NCBI GenBank assembly: GCA_025454975.1
Contig: JALONK010000020.1
Span: 30,059 to 94,058 of the forward strand
Length of the DNA: 64,000 nucleotides
Direction: 5' to 3'
Origin: Bacteroidia bacterium
GTDB lineage: Bacteria; Bacteroidota; Bacteroidia; UKL13-3
The translations under genes were made by a program, and so were the position numbers. Below are positions 45,754-55,900 of this stretch, in pieces; position 1 is the first letter of the stretch; each line of letters opens with the position of its first letter. Under the pieces are notes generated by a model. It was not told the origin of the DNA. It saw only the letters and a list, made by a program, of their open reading frames with translations, and ran no database searches.

Positions 45754-45782
45754 CAGTCCTTTGAATAAAAGAGACATAAAGG

Positions 45783-45791
45783 AAAGGAGGT
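45783..45791 (+). promoter_or_regulatory. Full-length Shine-Dalgarno of rpsU
   Basis: AAAGGAGGT, perfectly complementary to the 16S rRNA 3' tail, lies 7 nt before the rpsU ATG. Other genes in this window lack such a site. In Bacteroidota, bS21 helps hide the anti-SD on the ribosome, and a strong SD on rpsU allows autoregulation by ribosomes lacking bS21. Confidence 0.92.
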
Positions 45792-45798
45792 TGAGACC

Positions 45799-45993
45799 AT
45801 GATATTTGTTAACGTAAAAGAAAACGAATCTTTAGACAGAGCGCTAAAGAAATTTAAGAAGAAGTTTGAGAAAACAGGAGTTGTTAAAGAACTTCGCGAA
45901 CGTCAGTCATTCACAAAAAAGTGTGTGAAATTGCGTCATCAAAAAATCAGAGCAGCTTATAAATTACACCTCCAGCAAGAAGCTCAAGGATAA
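45799..45993 (+). CDS. rpsU: 30S ribosomal protein bS21
   Basis: A 64-residue very basic protein beginning MIFVNVKENESLDRALKKFKK, with the bS21 signature KFEKTGVVKELRERQSF. It binds near the 3' end of 16S rRNA on the small subunit. In Bacteroidota it contributes to sequestering the anti-Shine-Dalgarno. It is a single-gene transcript between a good promoter and a strong terminator, with an exceptional Shine-Dalgarno just upstream. The gene is isolated from other ribosomal genes, in keeping with independent control. Confidence 0.98.
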   Translation: MIFVNVKENESLDRALKKFKKKFEKTGVVKELRERQSFTKKCVKLRHQKIRAAYKLHLQQEAQG

Positions 45994-46015
45994 TTTTAAT
46001 TGTTTTGTATAAAAA

Positions 46016-46049
46016 ATCCCTCGGTTATGAACAGTAACCGGGGGATTTT
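46016..46049 (+). terminator. Rho-independent terminator of rpsU
   Basis: A 12-bp stem from ATCCC-T-CGGTTA and TAACCG-G-GGGAT (one T-G pair), 7-nt loop, followed by TTTTGTTTTTATT. Confidence 0.93.
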
Positions 46050-46111
46050 GTTTTTATTAAGTGCTTGAAAAACTTTGTAACACTGTATATTTGTTACACA
46101 GGTATTTGCTT

Positions 46112-47005
46112 ATGCATTCATACATCCAACAATTCGAACAATATCTAACCTTTGAGAAGCATTACTCTGCGCATACATTAACTGCCTATCATAACGATTT
46201 ACAGACCTTTTCACAATATTTATTTGAGCAGTATGAAATAAGCGAACCAAGTGCATTGCACCATCGTCATGTTCGCTCATGGCTGGTTATGCTTATGGAG
46301 CAACAAATGGATGCCAGGACTGTTAATAGAAAATTATCAAGCATAAGAAGTTTTGTTAAGTACCTTATGAAAGAAGGGGTATTGCAAAATAATCCATTAA
46401 ATAAAGTACAGGCACCAAAAGCATCAAAGAAGTTGCCTACATTTATAGAAGAACAACCGATGCAGAGGTTATTTGATCATAGCCATAAAGAAATATTCGG
46501 AGAGGGATTTGAGGCAGTAAGAAACAGATTGATGTTGTTGCTTTTTTACACATGTGGCATACGTTTATCTGAGTTAATAGGATTAAGAACTGCGGATTAT
46601 AGAAAAATTAACCATACCATAAAAGTTTTAGGTAAAAGAAATAAAGAAAGAATTATTCCCATAACCAGAGAGTTAGCCGAAGAAATTGACTCATATATCA
46701 ACCTACGTAACGAAGAGGGTTTGCAAAGTGAATTTTTATTAGTACTTTCATCTGGCGAAAAGTTATATCCCAAAATGGTATATACCACTGTTAAAAAGTT
46801 TTTGAGTATGGTTACTACGGTTGAGAAAAGAAGTCCACATGTTTTACGACATACTTATGCAACACATTTATTAAACAGGGGAGCTGATTTAAACGCCATC
46901 AAAGAGTTGCTTGGACATGCTAATCTTGCTGCAACGCAAATTTATACCCATAATAGTATCGAGCGTTTAAAACAAATTTACAAAAACAGACATCCTCGAG
47001 CCTGA
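46112..47005 (+). CDS. xerC: Tyrosine recombinase XerC-type
   Basis: 297 residues from ATG 46112 (MHSYIQQFEQYL); a GTG 51 nt upstream is less likely. The SAM-like N-terminal core-binding domain is FEQYLTFEKHYSAHTLTAYHNDL. The catalytic domain has the Arg in TCGIRLSELIGL, the Lys region, HVLRHTYATHLLNRGAD, the LLGHANLAATQIYTH motif and the nucleophile Tyr. These supply the R-K-H-R-H-Y set of chromosome-dimer-resolving recombinases. It lies next to rpsU and hpf, the usual Bacteroidota neighbourhood for XerC, which argues against an integrase of a mobile element. Confidence 0.93.
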   Translation: MHSYIQQFEQYLTFEKHYSAHTLTAYHNDLQTFSQYLFEQYEISEPSALHHRHVRSWLVMLMEQQMDARTVNRKLSSIRSFVKYLMKEGVLQNNPLNKVQAPKASKKLPTFIEEQPMQRLFDHSHKEIFGEGFEAVRNRLMLLLFYTCGIRLSELIGLRTADYRKINHTIKVLGKRNKERIIPITRELAEEIDSYINLRNEEGLQSEFLLVLSSGEKLYPKMVYTTVKKFLSMVTTVEKRSPHVLRHTYATHLLNRGADLNAIKELLGHANLAATQIYTHNSIERLKQIYKNRHPRA

Positions 47006-47072
47006 GAGGAATCATAAATAAATCACTATGCATTAATCGATCAGGCAGGTAATGCATTAAATAATAAACCAA

Positions 47073-47384
47073 ATGAATATGAAAGTTGACATTCAATCCA
47101 TTCATTTTACGGCAGATTACAGGCTGCTCGACTTCATCACTAAAAAGATAGAAAAGGTACAAACCTTTTATGATGGAATTAAAAGTGCTGATGTGTATTT
47201 GCGACTGGAAAAAGACGCTGAGAAAGAGAATAAAACAGTTGAGGTAAAGATAAATATTAGTGGGAATCCAATCTTTGCAAAAGAGCATTCTAATACCTTT
47301 GAAGCTGCAACCGATTTGGTTTTAGATAAGTTGGTAGCACAAGTAAAGAAGCATAAAGAAAGGCTGGTTGCCAAGCAAGTTTAA
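47073..47384 (+). CDS. hpf: Ribosome hibernation-promoting factor (short HPF/RaiA)
   Basis: A 103-residue S30AE-domain protein (VDIQSIHFTADYRLLDFITKKIEKVQTFYD..., VEVKINISGN, FEAATDLVLDKLVAQVKKHKERL). It binds the small subunit in stationary phase and blocks or dimerises inactive ribosomes. It lacks the C-terminal dimerisation domain of long HPF. It follows xerC by 67 nt and ends at a strong terminator. The start could also be the second Met, giving MKVDIQSIHF. Confidence 0.93.
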   Translation: MNMKVDIQSIHFTADYRLLDFITKKIEKVQTFYDGIKSADVYLRLEKDAEKENKTVEVKINISGNPIFAKEHSNTFEAATDLVLDKLVAQVKKHKERLVAKQV

Positions 47385-47405
47385 GTAAGTTTAAAAATAC
47401 CTACG

Positions 47406-47430
47406 AAGCCACCTACGGGTGGCTTTTTTT
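47406..47430 (+). terminator. Rho-independent terminator of hpf
   Basis: Stem AAGCCACC/GGTGGCTT with a TACG loop followed by a run of T residues. It closes the xerC-hpf unit. Confidence 0.93.
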
Positions 47431-47583
47431 ATGGCTTTTCGAAAAAATTTCTCCTGATAATCAGACAAAATAAACTAATTATGGAAGAATAAATTGTAAA
47501 TTAAATCTCAATCTCGCACTTTTGCACCCGCTGTTACAAAAGCAACGCCTCTAAAGCGTTTAAATTTTTGCTTCCAAAAAAAA

Positions 47584-47614
47584 TTTGCATACATCTATGA
47601 AATTGCTACATTTG
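47584..47614 (+). promoter_or_regulatory. Bacteroidota-type promoter of the tRNA-tuf operon
   Basis: TTTG at 47584-47587, a 19-nt spacer and TACATTTG at 47607-47614, identical in form to the rpsU promoter. It lies about 145 nt before the first tRNA. The rest of the 375-nt gap from 47385 to 47759 contains only the hpf terminator and AT-rich leader sequence. Confidence 0.85.
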
Positions 47615-47759
47615 CAGTCCCATTTTGGGGAGTAATGTGCAACGAAGAGAGTTCTTTACATACTTAAAACGCTGATAACTACTAAGAATAAGTAGTTATT
47701 AAAAGGAAAATAAATAACAGTTTTTTTTAAAAAAAATAGTTATTGTTTTTTGTTGATAC

Positions 47760-47832
47760 GCCACTTTAGCTCAGCTGGTAGAGCAACTGATTTGTAATCA
47801 GTAGGTCGCTGGTTCGATTCCGGCAAGTGGCT
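47760..47832 (+). tRNA. tRNA-Thr(TGT)
   Basis: 73 nt; acceptor GCCACTT/AAGTGGC, D-arm GCTCAGCTGGTAGAGC, anticodon loop with TGT (GATTTGTAATC), T-loop GGTTCGATTCC. First gene of a four-tRNA cluster ahead of tuf. Confidence 0.96.
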
Positions 47833-47845
47833 CAGCTTAATAGTT

Positions 47846-47928
47846 GGGGAGATACCAAAGTGGCCAACTGGGACGGACTGTAAATCCGTTGTCTTACGAC
47901 TTCGAAGGTTCGAATCCTTCTCTCCCCA
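47846..47928 (+). tRNA. tRNA-Tyr(GTA)
   Basis: 83 nt with the long variable arm of class II tRNAs; acceptor GGGGAGA/TCTCCCC, anticodon GTA in GACTGTAAATC, T-loop GGTTCGAATCC. Confidence 0.96.
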
Positions 47929-47983
47929 CACTTATTCAGCCAATGATTTTGTTTAGAGGCGAAATCAAAAAATAAATATTCAT

Positions 47984-48056
47984 GCGGGAGTAGCTCAGTT
48001 GGTAGAGCGACAGCCTTCCAAGCTGTAGGTCGCGGGTTCGAGCCTCGTCTCCCGCT
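47984..48056 (+). tRNA. tRNA-Gly(TCC)
   Basis: 73 nt; acceptor GCGGGAG/CTCCCGC, D-arm GCTCAGTTGGTAGAGC, anticodon TCC in GCCTTCCAAGC, T-loop GGTTCGAGCC. Confidence 0.96.
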
Positions 48057-48158
48057 CGAAAGAGCAAATTGTAAGCAGCATTCATTCATTTAAATTCTGC
48101 TACTTTATTTGTTTACATGTCCAATACTTAATATAAAAATTAAGTTTGACATGAGGTT

Positions 48159-48208
48159 ATACCTACTTCGTTACAATGACTGTTAAAGTCGGCTACGAAG
48201 TGAGGTAT
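48159..48208 (+). other. Long nested hairpin between tRNA-Gly and tRNA-Thr
   Basis: ATACCTACTTCGT (48159-48171) pairs with ACGAAGTGAGGTAT (48195-48208), 13 bp with one bulged G. An inner GACT/AGTC stem lies within the loop. A TTTTTG run follows. It sits in an otherwise gene-free 275-nt tRNA spacer. It could be a processing signal, a terminator or a small repeat element. Confidence 0.6.
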
Positions 48209-48331
48209 TTTTGAAGTTTAGAGGGGTTGATAAGTTCTTTAGGTGTTTGAAATGAGGTGTTGAACATGAAAATTGAAACAAAATAAGTAGAAGATAGGGG
48301 GTAGGATTTTGTTTCATGATATTAAAGCCAT

Positions 48332-48403
<72 letters not shown>

Positions 48404-48532
48404 CCAAAGTATAAAAGTTATTTAGGTAACTTTTACAAAGAGGTAAGTTATGACCTTAACAATACAAATCATTATTGCGAAATAGTGGTAAAAGAAGTAA
48501 ACTAAAACTAAACATAAATAATAAAAACAACT

Positions 48533-49720
48533 ATGGCAAAAGAAAAATTTGACCGCAGTAAGCCACACGTTAATATTGGTACTATCGGTCACGTTGACCA
48601 CGGTAAAACCACTTTAACTGCAGCTATCACAAAAGTATTAGCTGACGCTGGTTTATCAGAAGCACGTTCATTCGATTCAATTGACTCTGCTCCTGAAGAG
48701 AAAGAGCGTGGTATTACCATCAATACCGCTCACGTTGAGTATCAAACAGCAAACCGTCACTATGCACACGTAGATTGTCCGGGCCACGCTGACTATGTTA
48801 AGAACATGGTTACAGGTGCTGCTCAAATGGACGGTGCTATCCTAGTTGTTGCTGCAACTGACGGTCCGATGCCACAAACTCGCGAGCATATCTTATTAGC
48901 TCGTCAGGTTGGTGTACCTCGTATTGTTGTGTTCATGAACAAAGTGGACATGGTAGATGATGCAGAATTATTAGAAATTGTTGAAATGGAAATCCGTGAC
49001 TTATTATCTAAGTACGAATTCCCTGGTGACGAAATTCCGGTAATCCGTGGCTCAGCATTAGGTGGATTAAACGGAGATGCGAAGTGGGTAGAAAAAATTA
49101 TGGAATTAATGAGTGCAGTAGACACTTATATTCCTGTACCTCCACGTGCAACTGAACTTCCATTCTTAATGCCTGTTGAAGACGTATTCTCTATCACAGG
49201 TCGTGGAACTGTTGCAACAGGTCGTATCGAGCGCGGAGTTATCAACTCAAATGATCCGGTTGAAATCATCGGCTTAGGTGCTGAGAAAATGACTTCAACA
49301 GTAACAGGAGTTGAGATGTTCCGTAAAATTCTTGACCGTGGTGAAGCAGGTGATAACGTTGGTTTATTGTTACGTGGTATTGACAAAAATAACATCCGTA
49401 GAGGTATGGTAATTTGCAAACCGGGTTCAGTAACTCCACACACTAAATTCAAAGCTGAGATTTACGTATTATCAAAAGACGAAGGTGGACGTCACACTCC
49501 ATTCTTTAACAAATATCGTCCTCAATTCTATTTCCGTACTACCGACGTAACAGGTGAAACTATGTTACCGGAAGGAATGGAAATGGTAATGCCGGGTGAT
49601 AACGTTACTATCACTGTTGAGTTAATCGCCCCAATCGCGATGGAGAAAAACTTACGTTTTGCTATCCGTGAAGGTGGTCGTACCATCGGTGCCGGTCAGG
49701 TTACAGAAATTTTAGAATAA
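48533..49720 (+). CDS. tuf: Elongation factor Tu
   Basis: A 395-residue GTPase that delivers aminoacyl-tRNA to the ribosome. The start [30 protein letters not shown] contains the P-loop; [11 protein letters not shown] is switch [13 protein letters not shown] the G3 motif, and NKVDMVDD G4. Domains 2 and 3 follow ([42 protein letters not shown]). It lies between tRNA-Thr and tRNA-Trp, the standard Bacteroidota order. Codon use is more biased than in the neighbours, in keeping with very high expression. Confidence 0.99.
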   Translation: MAKEKFDRSKPHVNIGTIGHVDHGKTTLTAAITKVLADAGLSEARSFDSIDSAPEEKERGITINTAHVEYQTANRHYAHVDCPGHADYVKNMVTGAAQMDGAILVVAATDGPMPQTREHILLARQVGVPRIVVFMNKVDMVDDAELLEIVEMEIRDLLSKYEFPGDEIPVIRGSALGGLNGDAKWVEKIMELMSAVDTYIPVPPRATELPFLMPVEDVFSITGRGTVATGRIERGVINSNDPVEIIGLGAEKMTSTVTGVEMFRKILDRGEAGDNVGLLLRGIDKNNIRRGMVICKPGSVTPHTKFKAEIYVLSKDEGGRHTPFFNKYRPQFYFRTTDVTGETMLPEGMEMVMPGDNVTITVELIAPIAMEKNLRFAIREGGRTIGAGQVTEILE

Positions 49721-49818
49721 TAAAATAACTAAGCAATTAAATGTTGGGTAGTGAAAGCTATCCAACATTTATTGTCCTATAAGAGTTCCTAAATTATAGG
49801 CAGTTATTTAAAATATAC

Positions 49819-49889
49819 ACGGACATAGTTCAATGGTAGAATAGAGGTCTCCAAAACCTTTGATCAGGGTTCGAATCCTTGTGTCCGTG
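49819..49889 (+). tRNA. tRNA-Trp(CCA)
   Basis: 71 nt; acceptor ACGGACA/TGTCCGT with discriminator G, D-arm GTTCAATGGTAGAAT, anticodon loop CTCCAAA giving CCA, T-loop GGTTCGAATCC. Located between tuf and secE. Confidence 0.95.
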
Positions 49890-49912
49890 CAAACAGATTA
49901 ATAGCAAAATCA

Positions 49913-50107
49913 ATGAGTAAAGTATCAGAATACTTAAAAGAATCTTATGATGAATTAATGAATAAGGTGACTTGGCCAACTTGGGGGGAACTTCAAGAAA
50001 GCACAATCATTGTTATTATTGCTTCCATTGTTATTGCACTTATTATTTATGCTGTTGATTTAGTTGGTAGTTCTGCCTTAGGATTTTTTTATCAACTATT
50101 TCAATAA
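49913..50107 (+). CDS. secE: Preprotein translocase subunit SecE
   Basis: A 64-residue short SecE with one transmembrane helix (STIIVIIASIVIALIIYAVDLV). The preceding amphipathic segment YLKESYDELMNKVTWPTWGELQ carries the conserved KVTWPT motif. It clamps SecY in the SecYEG channel. It lies between tRNA-Trp and nusG, as in most bacteria. Confidence 0.97.
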   Translation: MSKVSEYLKESYDELMNKVTWPTWGELQESTIIVIIASIVIALIIYAVDLVGSSALGFFYQLFQ

Positions 50108-50125
50108 CAAATTAACAAACAGAAA

Positions 50126-50671
50126 ATGTCGCAGGATCAATATAAATGGTATGTTGTAAGAGCAGTAACCGGACAAGAAAAGAAGGTTAAAGCACAACTG
50201 GAATCAGAATTGGAGAGGGCAGGTTTACTGAAACATGTACCTCAAATACTGATACCTACCGAGAAAGTTTACCAAATTAAGAATGGTAAAAAGTCGGTTA
50301 AAGAAAAAAGTTACCTGCCGGGTTATATTTTGATACAAGCAGAGTTAATAGGTGAAACTTCACATATTATTGATTCTGTAAACGGTGTAGTTGGATTTTT
50401 GGGAGGGAAAGCAACGCCAACACCTTTACGCGCTTCTGAAGTGAACCGCATATTAGGAAACGTTGATGAGGTTGCAGAGCAAGGTGAAACCATGGTAGAA
50501 CCTTACTTAGTAAATGAAACAGTAAAAGTAATTGACGGACCTTTCAGTGGATTTAGTGGTGTGATTGAGGAAATCATGGAAGACCGTAAAAAACTTAAGG
50601 TAATGGTGAAAATTTTCGGTAGAAGTACACCACTTGAGTTGAATTACATGCAGGTTGAGAAAGAAAATTAA
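50126..50671 (+). CDS. nusG: Transcription termination/antitermination factor NusG
   Basis: 181 residues with the NGN domain (KWYVVRAVTGQEKKVKAQLESELERAGL, SYLPGYILIQAEL) and a C-terminal KOW motif (ETVKVIDGPFSGFSGVIEEIMEDRKKLKVMVKIFGR). It links RNA polymerase to Rho or to the ribosome. It is 18 nt from secE and 18 nt before rplK. Confidence 0.98.
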   Translation: MSQDQYKWYVVRAVTGQEKKVKAQLESELERAGLLKHVPQILIPTEKVYQIKNGKKSVKEKSYLPGYILIQAELIGETSHIIDSVNGVVGFLGGKATPTPLRASEVNRILGNVDEVAEQGETMVEPYLVNETVKVIDGPFSGFSGVIEEIMEDRKKLKVMVKIFGRSTPLELNYMQVEKEN

Positions 50672-50689
50672 TATTAATATACAAGCTTT

Positions 50690-51136
50690 ATGGCTAAAGA
50701 ATTAACAGGGTTTATTAAATTACAGGTAAAAGGGGGAGCTGCAAACCCGGCACCACCTATCGGACCGGCACTTGGTTCGAAAGGTATCAATATCATGGAT
50801 TTTTGTAAACAATTTAATGCAAGAACCCAAGATAAGGCAGGTAAAGTATTGCCGGTAGTAATTTCTGTTTACAGTGATAAGTCGTTTGATTTCATCATTA
50901 AAACTCCACCGGTTGCTTCTCAATTATTAGAGGCATCGAAAGTGCAAAAAGGTTCAGCAGAATCTAACCGTAAAAAAGTTGGTTCAGTATCATGGGATCA
51001 AGTGCGTAAGATTGCTGAAGACAAAATACAAGACATGAATTGTTTTAAAGTAGAGTCGGCCATGAAAATGGTAGCAGGTTCTGCACGTTCAATGGGATTA
51101 ACAATCACAGGCGAAAAACCTGCTGAATTAAATTAA
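50690..51136 (+). CDS. rplK: 50S ribosomal protein uL11
   Basis: 148 residues; [35 protein letters not shown] is the conserved N-terminal domain. The C-terminal domain binds the 23S GTPase-associated region ([32 protein letters not shown]). First of the rplKAJL set. Confidence 0.99.
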   Translation: MAKELTGFIKLQVKGGAANPAPPIGPALGSKGINIMDFCKQFNARTQDKAGKVLPVVISVYSDKSFDFIIKTPPVASQLLEASKVQKGSAESNRKKVGSVSWDQVRKIAEDKIQDMNCFKVESAMKMVAGSARSMGLTITGEKPAELN

Positions 51137-51155
51137 CGAAAAAAAGTAAACGATA

Positions 51156-51854
51156 ATGGCGAGGATAAGCAAAAATAGAAAAGCGGCGTTGGCCAAGATC
51201 GAACCTAATAAGGCGTATACATTAACCGAAGCATCTAAATTGGTAAAAGAAATTTCTACCACTAAGTTTGATTCTTCAGTTGATATTGATATTCGCTTAG
51301 GTGTTGATCCAAAGAAGGCTAACCAGATGGTTCGCGGAGTGGTTACATTACCACATGGAACCGGAAAAACAGTACGTGTTTTAGCACTTGTTACACCAGA
51401 GAAAGAAGCAGAAGCAAAAGAAGCAGGAGCTGATTTCGTAGGATTGGATGAATACATCCAAAAGATTGAACAAGGTTGGGTTGATATTGATATCATTGTA
51501 ACACAACCTAACGTAATGGCTAAATTAGGAAAATTAGGTAAAGTATTAGGTCCTCGTAACTTAATGCCAAACCCTAAGTCTGGTACAGTAACTACTGAAA
51601 TAGGTAGAACTGTAAAAGAGGTAAAAGCCGGTAAAATTGATTTTAAAGTTGATAAAGAAGGAATCATTCATACTTCAATCGGAAAAGCTTCATTTGCTCC
51701 TGAGAAATTAGCAGAGAATGCAGTTGAACTTATCCAAACATTGGCAAAAATGAAACCATCTGCTGCTAAAGGAACTTATTTCCGTAGCATAAACATTTCA
51801 TCAACCATGAGTCCCGGATTAAATGTTGATACTAAATCTATACCGGGCATTTAA
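51156..51854 (+). CDS. rplA: 50S ribosomal protein uL1
   Basis: 232 residues with typical L1 blocks: [56 protein letters not shown] and the final [18 protein letters not shown]. It forms the L1 stalk at the ribosomal E site. In many bacteria L1 represses its own operon by binding the mRNA leader; I did not identify that site here. Confidence 0.99.
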   Translation: MARISKNRKAALAKIEPNKAYTLTEASKLVKEISTTKFDSSVDIDIRLGVDPKKANQMVRGVVTLPHGTGKTVRVLALVTPEKEAEAKEAGADFVGLDEYIQKIEQGWVDIDIIVTQPNVMAKLGKLGKVLGPRNLMPNPKSGTVTTEIGRTVKEVKAGKIDFKVDKEGIIHTSIGKASFAPEKLAENAVELIQTLAKMKPSAAKGTYFRSINISSTMSPGLNVDTKSIPGI

Positions 51855-51866
51855 TAAATATCAGTT

Positions 51867-52391
51867 ATGAATAAAGAGCAAAAAGCAGAAATAGTAGCGT
51901 CACTTAGTCAGAAGCTGAATGAGTACAAATTCATCTACGTAACTGATGTTAGCACCTTAAACGCACAAAAAACGAATGATCTTCGTAGAGCGTTTTTTAA
52001 GGATGGTATCGAAATGTTGGTAGCTAAAAATACTTTGATTGAAAAAGCTATCGAAGGTATTACAGAAAAGAATTTTGGTAACTTAGTTGATACTTTAAAA
52101 GGTAATACAGCCCTGTTGTTTTCAACAGATGGAAAAACACCTGCAAAAATTATTAAAGAATTCCGTAAAGACGGCAAAAAGCCTTCTTTAAAAGGTGCAT
52201 ACATTGATAATGATATTTTTATCGGTGACGACCAATTGGAAGCTTTAGTAAAACTAAAAACCAAAAACGAACTTATCGGAGAGGTTATCGGATTGTTACA
52301 ATCACCTGCACAAAGTGTGGTATCAGCCTTACAAAGCAGTGGTGGTAAATTAGCCGGAATAGTGAAAACCTTATCTGAAAAACCAGAATAA
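51867..52391 (+). CDS. rplJ: 50S ribosomal protein uL10
   Basis: 174 residues; N-terminal domain KAEIVASLSQKLNEYKFIYVTDVSTLNA with LRRAFFKDGIEMLVAKNTLIEKA. The C-terminal helix anchors L7/L12 dimers on the stalk base. It is followed after 44 nt by rplL. Confidence 0.98.
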   Translation: MNKEQKAEIVASLSQKLNEYKFIYVTDVSTLNAQKTNDLRRAFFKDGIEMLVAKNTLIEKAIEGITEKNFGNLVDTLKGNTALLFSTDGKTPAKIIKEFRKDGKKPSLKGAYIDNDIFIGDDQLEALVKLKTKNELIGEVIGLLQSPAQSVVSALQSSGGKLAGIVKTLSEKPE

Positions 52392-52435
52392 TTAAATAAC
52401 AAATCAATAATTAATAACAATTAAAATTTAAAACA

Positions 52436-52813
52436 ATGGCAGATTTAAAAGCGTTTGCTGAACAGTTGGTTAACTTATCAGTAAAAGAAGTAAACGAGTT
52501 AGCTAAAATCCTTAAAGACGAATACGGTATTGAGCCTGCTGCTGCTGCGGTTGCAGTTGCTGCTCCTGCTGCTGCCGGTGCCGGTGAAGCTGCTGCTGAA
52601 AAATCTACTTTCACAGTAGTATTAAAATCAGCAGGTCAAGCTAAACTTAACGTGGTAAAAGTAGTTAAGGACCTAACAGGTTTAGGCTTGAAAGAAGCTA
52701 AGGAACTAGTTGACGGTGCTCCAAAAGCAGTAAAAGAAAACGTTGACAAAGCTGAAGCTGAAAGCTTAAAAGCTAAGCTAGAAGAAGCTGGTGCTGAGAT
52801 AGAATTAAAGTAA
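52436..52813 (+). CDS. rplL: 50S ribosomal protein bL7/L12
   Basis: 125 residues; N-terminal dimer domain ([33 protein letters not shown]), an Ala/Gly-rich hinge, and the C-terminal domain ([42 protein letters not shown]) that recruits translation factors. Confidence 0.99.
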   Translation: MADLKAFAEQLVNLSVKEVNELAKILKDEYGIEPAAAAVAVAAPAAAGAGEAAAEKSTFTVVLKSAGQAKLNVVKVVKDLTGLGLKEAKELVDGAPKAVKENVDKAEAESLKAKLEEAGAEIELK

Positions 52814-52837
52814 TTCTTCCACTCACCATGAAGGAAT

Positions 52838-52868
52838 TTGACCCCGGTTTTTACCGAGGGTCAATTTT
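52838..52868 (+). terminator. Candidate attenuator between rplL and rpoB
   Basis: Stem TTGACCC/GGGTCAA with an inner CGG/CCG stem around TTTTTA, followed by TTTTCTG. Lying between co-directional rplL and rpoB, it probably reduces rather than abolishes readthrough, as known for this junction in other bacteria. Confidence 0.75.
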
Positions 52869-52919
52869 CTGTTTATAAGAATAGCACTTTTTTTGTTTTA
52901 AAATCAAACCCAAAATCAA

Positions 52920-55900
52920 TTGGCCAACACAAATATGCAAGCAGGAGAAAGAATTAATTTCTCGACTGTAAAGAAGGTTATAGATTATCCGGATTTTCTT
53001 GATGTTCAACTTGAATCATTCAAAGAATTTTTCCAACTGGATACCACCTCTGAAAGCAGAGCAAACGAAGGTCTCTATAAAGTGTTTCAGGAAAACTTCC
53101 CGATCACCGATACGAGAAATATTTTCGTTTTAGAATTTCTAGATTATTTCGTAGATCCTCCAAGATACACTATTGACGAGTGTATTGAACGCGGATTAAC
53201 ATACAGTGTTCCTTTAAAAGCAAAACTTAGGTTATCATGTAATGATCCTGAACATGAGGATTTCCAAACCATTGTTCAAGATGTGTACTTAGGTACAATA
53301 CCTTACATGACACCAAGCGGAACATTCGTAATTAATGGAGCCGAGCGTGTTATTGTATCTCAGTTACACCGTTCTCCGGGAGTATTCTTCGGTCAGTCGT
53401 ACCACACCAACGGTACTAAGTTGTATTCGGCACGTGTAATTCCATTTAAAGGAAGCTGGATCGAGTTTGCAACCGACGTAAACAATGTGATGTATGCGTA
53501 TATCGACCGTAAGAAAAAGTTTCCGGTAACAACCTTGCTTCGTGCAATCGGCTTCGAAACAGATAAAGATATTTTAAACCTTTTCGATTTAGCGGAAGAA
53601 ATCAAAGTAAGCAAATCAGGTTTGAAAAAAGTTGTTGGTCGTAAACTTGCTGCAAGGGTTCTTAAAACCTGGGTAGAAGATTTCGTTGATGAAGATACAG
53701 GTGAGGTGGTTTCAATTGAACGTAATGAGGTAATTATCGAACGCGATACAGTAATCGAAGATGAACATATCGAATTAATCGTTGAAGCTGAAGTAAAATC
53801 TATTTTACTACATAAAAACGAATCAAGTCATAACGACTTTGCAATTATCTTAAATACATTACAAAAAGATACCGCCAATAGTGGTAAAGAAGCTCATGAG
53901 CATATTTACCGTCAATTACGTAATGCAGATCCACCGGATGAAGAAACTGCAAGAGGTGTAATTGATAAATTATTTTTCTCTGATAAGAGATATGACTTAG
54001 GTGAAGTAGGTCGTTACCGTATCAATCGTAAATTAGAGCGTACTACTTCTTCTGAAGTACGCGTATTAACAAAAGATGATATTGTAGCCATCATTAAATA
54101 TCTTATCGAATTATCAAACTCGAGAGCTGATGTGGATGATATTGACCATTTAAGTAACAGAAGGGTTCGTACGGTTGGTGAACAATTGTATTCACAATTT
54201 GGTGTAGGTTTAGCGCGTATGGCACGTACCATTCGCGAGCGTATGAACATCAGGGATAATGAAGTATTTACCCCTGCTGACTTAATCAACGCTAAAACAC
54301 TTTCATCTGTTATCAATTCATTTTTTGGTACTAACCAATTATCTCAGTTCATGGATCAAACCAATCCATTAGCTGAAATTACTCATAAAAGAAGGATGTC
54401 GGCCTTAGGTCCGGGTGGTTTATCAAGAGATAGAGCAGGCTTCGAGGTTCGCGACGTGCATTACACGCATTATGGTCGTTTATGTACCATCGAAACACCT
54501 GAAGGTCCAAACATCGGTTTGATTTCTTCTTTATGCGTTCATGCTAAAATTAACAGCATGGGTTTCATTGAAACTCCATATTTAAAGGTTGAAGGCGGTA
54601 AAGTAAAAACTGATCAGGCTGTAACTTATTTATCGGCAGAAGACGAGGATGGAAAAACCATCGCACAATCGAACGCCAGATACGATGAACATGGAAATTT
54701 TGAAACACCAAAAGTTAAAGCCCGTTTCGAAGGTGACTTCCCGATGGTAGAGGCAGAAAAGTTAGAGTATATGGATATTGCTCCTAACCAGATCGTTTCT
54801 ATTGCTGCATCAATGATTCCTTTCTTGGAACACAATGATGCGAATCGTGCGTTAATGGGTTCGAACATGCAACGTCAGGCAGTTCCTTTACTTCGTCCTG
54901 AAGCTCCTGTTGTAGGAACCGGGTTAGAAGGAAAAGTAGCGCAAGATTCTCGTACCCTTGTGGTAGCAGAGGCAACGGGAGTGGTTGAATATGTAGATGC
55001 AACACAAATCATCGTTAAATATGAGCAATCAGAATTGGATAAATTAGTAAACTTTGGAAGTGATTCTAAAGTGTACAATTTGATTAAATTCCGTAGAACC
55101 AACCAAAATACTTGTGTTAACTTAAAGCCAATTGTTCGCAAAGGTGATAAGGTAACCAAAGGTCAAGTATTGTGCGAAGGTTATGCAACTCAAGCCGGTG
55201 AATTGGCACTTGGACGTAACTTAAAAGTTGCTTTCATGCCTTGGCAAGGATTTAACTTCGAGGATGCGATTGTAATTTCTGAAAAAGTGGTTAAGGAAGA
55301 TATCTTCACTTCAATCCATGTAACAGAATACGAATTAGAAGTTCGTGATACCAAGCGTGGAGAAGAAGAATTAACCAATGACATTCCTAACGTAAGCGAA
55401 GACGCTACACGTAATCTTGATGAAAACGGATTGATTCGTGTTGGTTGTGAAGTAAGCGAAGGTGATATATTAATTGGTAAAATCACGCCAAAAGGTGAAA
55501 CGGAACCATCGCCGGAAGAGAAATTGTTACGTGCGATTTTCGGTGATAAAGCCGGAGATGTGAAAGATGCTTCGTTGAAGGCACCACCATCAAGTGCAGG
55601 TGTTGTAATTGATAAAAAATTATTTGCACGCACCAAAAAAGATAAAACTGCAAAAACAGACGACAAATCACGTTTAGCTAAATTACAAGATGAGCATGAT
55701 AAAAATGTTGCAGGAATTAAGCAGGTATTAATTGATAAGTTGTTCAATGTATTGCAAGGCAAAACTTCTCAAGGTGTATATAATGTATACAGCGAAGAGT
55801 TAATTGCTAAAGGGTCTAAGTTCACTCAAAAGAATTTAGGAGACGTTGATTTCACGCATATCAATGCAAATAACTGGACAACCGATGCTGATAAAAATGA

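Noticed and set aside
46112..47005. Tyrosine recombinase as a sign of an integrated element
   Set aside because: It matches XerC, lies in a housekeeping setting, and there are no attachment-site repeats or phage/conjugation genes nearby.
49818..49890. tRNA-Trp with an odd C discriminator
   Set aside because: Shifting the acceptor by one base (49819-49889) gives the usual T8-A9 and a normal G discriminator.
55190..55762. 190-codon minus-strand ORF inside rpoB
   Set aside because: Lies wholly within rpoB, whose protein is unambiguous there.
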